Source: Aequorivita capsosiphonis DSM 23843 (GTDB lineage: Bacteria; Bacteroidota; Bacteroidia; Flavobacteriales; Flavobacteriaceae). From it: a stretch of 64,000 bases of DNA. The stretch spans positions 85,635 through 149,634 of the forward strand of contig NZ_AUBG01000010.1 in NCBI RefSeq assembly GCF_000429125.1, read 5' to 3'. Each line of letters begins with the position of its first letter. The stretch's first letter is position 1. Positions 62,531 to 64,000 of the stretch are shown here, piece by piece. The translations under genes and the position numbers were made by a program. Below the pieces are notes generated by a model. That model searched no databases, was not told the DNA's origin, and was given only the letters and a program-made list of their open reading frames with translations.

Positions 62531-63902
62531 AAAGATTTTAATTTTCAGTTTTATACTTTCCACAATCGTGGGCTTTTCACAAGAGAAGAAAGCATATAAC
62601 TTCACCTTAGAGGAAGCAGTAGTCTTTGCTTTAGACAGTAATTACACTTCTATAAATGCTAGGCGCGACATTGCAAAAGCCATCAAACAAAAGTGGGAAA
62701 CAACGGCGCAGGGACTTCCACAGATTGATGGAAGCATTAGCTATCAAAATAATTTAAAACAACCTGTCACCCTTATTCCTGCCGAATTTGGAGGTGGCGA
62801 ACCTGGAACTTTCACACCTGTAAGCTTTGGAACCAAACAGAATGCAAACGCAGTTGCCACATTAAACCAGCTAATTTTTGATGGAAGTTATCTTGTAGGT
62901 CTAAAAGCAGCCAAAGCATTCTTAAGATTTTCTGAAAACGCAAACGAAAAAACACGTTTAGAGGTGAGAAAAGGCGTTATCAATGCCTACGGAAGTGTTT
63001 TACTAGCTCAGGAATTGGTGGATATTTTTGAAAAGAATAAAACCAAATTGGAAGAAAACCTCAACGAAACCAGAACCATTTACGAAAACGGCTTAGGCGA
63101 AGAAGAAAGTGTTGAACAGCTTGAAATCACTCTTTTAGATATTGAAACCCAATTAAACAACGCCAAACGAAGTCAAAAAATTGCAAAGCAAATGTTTAAT
63201 CTCGCCTTGGGGATTGATGTGGAAACACCCGTAACCCTAACAAACGACTTGGATAAACTGGCTGATAACAACATTAGTTTAGCACTTTTGAATGACTCTC
63301 TTAACCTTGAAGAAAACGTGGATTATAAAATAGCCAACAATCTTGTGGAGCAACGCTATTTTGAAAATCGATTAGAACGAAGTAAGGGACTCCCAAGACT
63401 CTCAGCATTCGTAAACTACGGAGCCTCGGCAAACAGCGAGGATTTCACTTTTTTTAATGGCGACCAAAAATGGTATCAATCTTCTGTTTTAGGAGTTAGC
63501 CTTAACATTCCAATTTTCAGCAGCGGAATGCGCAACGCCGCTAATCAAAGAACCCATATAGCTCTAGATCAAGCCAAAACAGAACTGGAACAAACCAAAC
63601 AAGAAATAAAACTTGATTTAACTACTGCACAAAGCAATTACCAGTTCGCAATTGACAATTACGAAAACTCGAAGAAAAACCTTCAACTGGCAGAGCGAAT
63701 TGAAAATAAAAATCAAATAAAATTTACGGAAGGTCTTGCTACAAGTTTCGATTTACGGCAAGCACAAACCCAACTGTACACGGCGCAGCAACAATATTTT
63801 CAAAGTATGTTAAACGTTATTAATGAAAAAGCGAATCTGGAAACAGTGCTGAATATTCCAGAGCTTCGAATAGATGCTGAGGAGATTAGAGGGGAGTATT
63901 AA
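62523..63902 (+). CDS. TolC family outer-membrane efflux protein
   Basis: 459 residues with a signal peptide (MTKKILIFSFILSTIVGFSQ). Two long alpha-helical hairpin repeats typical of TolC (LTTAQSNYQFAIDNYENSKK and NKNQIKFTEGLATSFDLRQA). It forms the outer channel of a tripartite efflux pump. The usual membrane-fusion protein and RND pump genes should follow right of the window. Confidence 0.94.
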   Translation: MTKKILIFSFILSTIVGFSQEKKAYNFTLEEAVVFALDSNYTSINARRDIAKAIKQKWETTAQGLPQIDGSISYQNNLKQPVTLIPAEFGGGEPGTFTPVSFGTKQNANAVATLNQLIFDGSYLVGLKAAKAFLRFSENANEKTRLEVRKGVINAYGSVLLAQELVDIFEKNKTKLEENLNETRTIYENGLGEEESVEQLEITLLDIETQLNNAKRSQKIAKQMFNLALGIDVETPVTLTNDLDKLADNNISLALLNDSLNLEENVDYKIANNLVEQRYFENRLERSKGLPRLSAFVNYGASANSEDFTFFNGDQKWYQSSVLGVSLNIPIFSSGMRNAANQRTHIALDQAKTELEQTKQEIKLDLTTAQSNYQFAIDNYENSKKNLQLAERIENKNQIKFTEGLATSFDLRQAQTQLYTAQQQYFQSMLNVINEKANLETVLNIPELRIDAEEIRGEY

Positions 63903-63906
63903 GAAA

Positions 63907-64000
63907 GTTGAGGAGTTGAGGAGTTGAGGAGTTGAGGAGTTGAGGAGTTGAGGAGTTGAGGAGTTGAGGAGTTGAGGAGTTGAGGAGTTGAGGAGTTGAG
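63907..64000 (+). repeat. 8-bp tandem repeat (gttgagga)n reaching the window edge
   Basis: The unit gttgagga repeats perfectly for 94 bp, almost 12 copies, from 5 bp after the tolC stop to the last base. The true copy number is unknown because the window ends inside it. Confidence 0.95.

Noticed and set aside
63907..64000. The terminal tandem repeat as a CRISPR array
   Set aside because: The 8-bp unit repeats with no spacers.

Overview
The window looks like chromosomal DNA from a member of the Flavobacteriaceae (phylum Bacteroidota). The evidence is an AT-rich genome, genes with no Shine-Dalgarno sequences, and several promoters of the Bacteroidota form TTG-N~20-TAnnTTTG. The gene content agrees: a flexirubin-type DarA/DarB pigment cluster, a type IX secretion cargo protein, a PorT-like protein, DUF2723, DUF2480 and DUF3078 proteins, and a GH92 mannosidase. 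No genus is claimed. No phage, insertion sequence, CRISPR array or rRNA is visible.

Region 1 (1-14967) is a pigment or secondary-metabolite cluster, mostly on the minus strand, that runs off the left edge. It holds a thioesterase, a two-gene ABC exporter, a BtrH-like acyltransferase, a small unknown protein and two hotdog dehydratases. These are followed by DarB and DarA, an LpxL-like acyltransferase, an acyl carrier protein, a FabF-type ketosynthase, a FabG reductase and an aromatic amino acid ammonia-lyase. On the plus strand lies a flavin oxidoreductase/halogenase-like protein. Together these fit an aryl-polyene chain made on an ACP from a cinnamate-type starter, a dialkylresorcinol made by DarA/DarB, and an ester link between the two. 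A RelE/ParE toxin-antitoxin pair and a WG-repeat protein sit inside the cluster.

Region 2 (15.0-30.1 kb) is mixed: a membrane-anchored AraC regulator, a T9SS-secreted protein broken by an in-frame TAG, tRNA-Gln, a DUF2723 protein, a NodB deacetylase, a thioredoxin-like protein missing one redox cysteine, a metallophosphoesterase, a secreted GH92 mannosidase, an alpha/beta hydrolase and ThiL.

Region 3 (30.3-38.4 kb) is a SUF iron-sulfur cluster operon: sufA, (broken four-helix-bundle gene), sufB, lipoprotein, sufC, sufD, sufS, META lipoprotein, sufE, a sufT-like DUF59 gene and a DUF2480 gene. The broken gene is flanked by inverted repeats, and a similar repeat without any gene inside lies between sufC and sufD.

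Region 4 (38.5-49.3 kb) has a DUF3078 outer-membrane protein, an RND-type exporter, asnS, rpoN with a PAP2-like membrane protein, a PorT-like barrel and an ExbB/ExbD energy-transduction operon.

Region 5 (49.4-64 kb) has a two-copy direct repeat beside tRNA-Ser, asparaginase, divergent tatD and aspartic protease genes, a TPR sensor kinase with a LuxR-type regulator, the 2-oxoglutarate dehydrogenase E2 and E1 genes, a polyprenyl synthase, and a TetR-TolC efflux pair. It ends in an 8-bp tandem repeat that reaches the window edge.

Three genes (16266-18185, 30714-31103 and the 5' end of 56742-57245) are each interrupted by one in-frame stop codon. I did not find one convincing, wholly new system. 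The best leads are the gene-carrying inverted-repeat element in the suf operon, the pigment cluster's paired hotdog proteins (one lacking its catalytic histidine), and the toxin-antitoxin pair inside that cluster.
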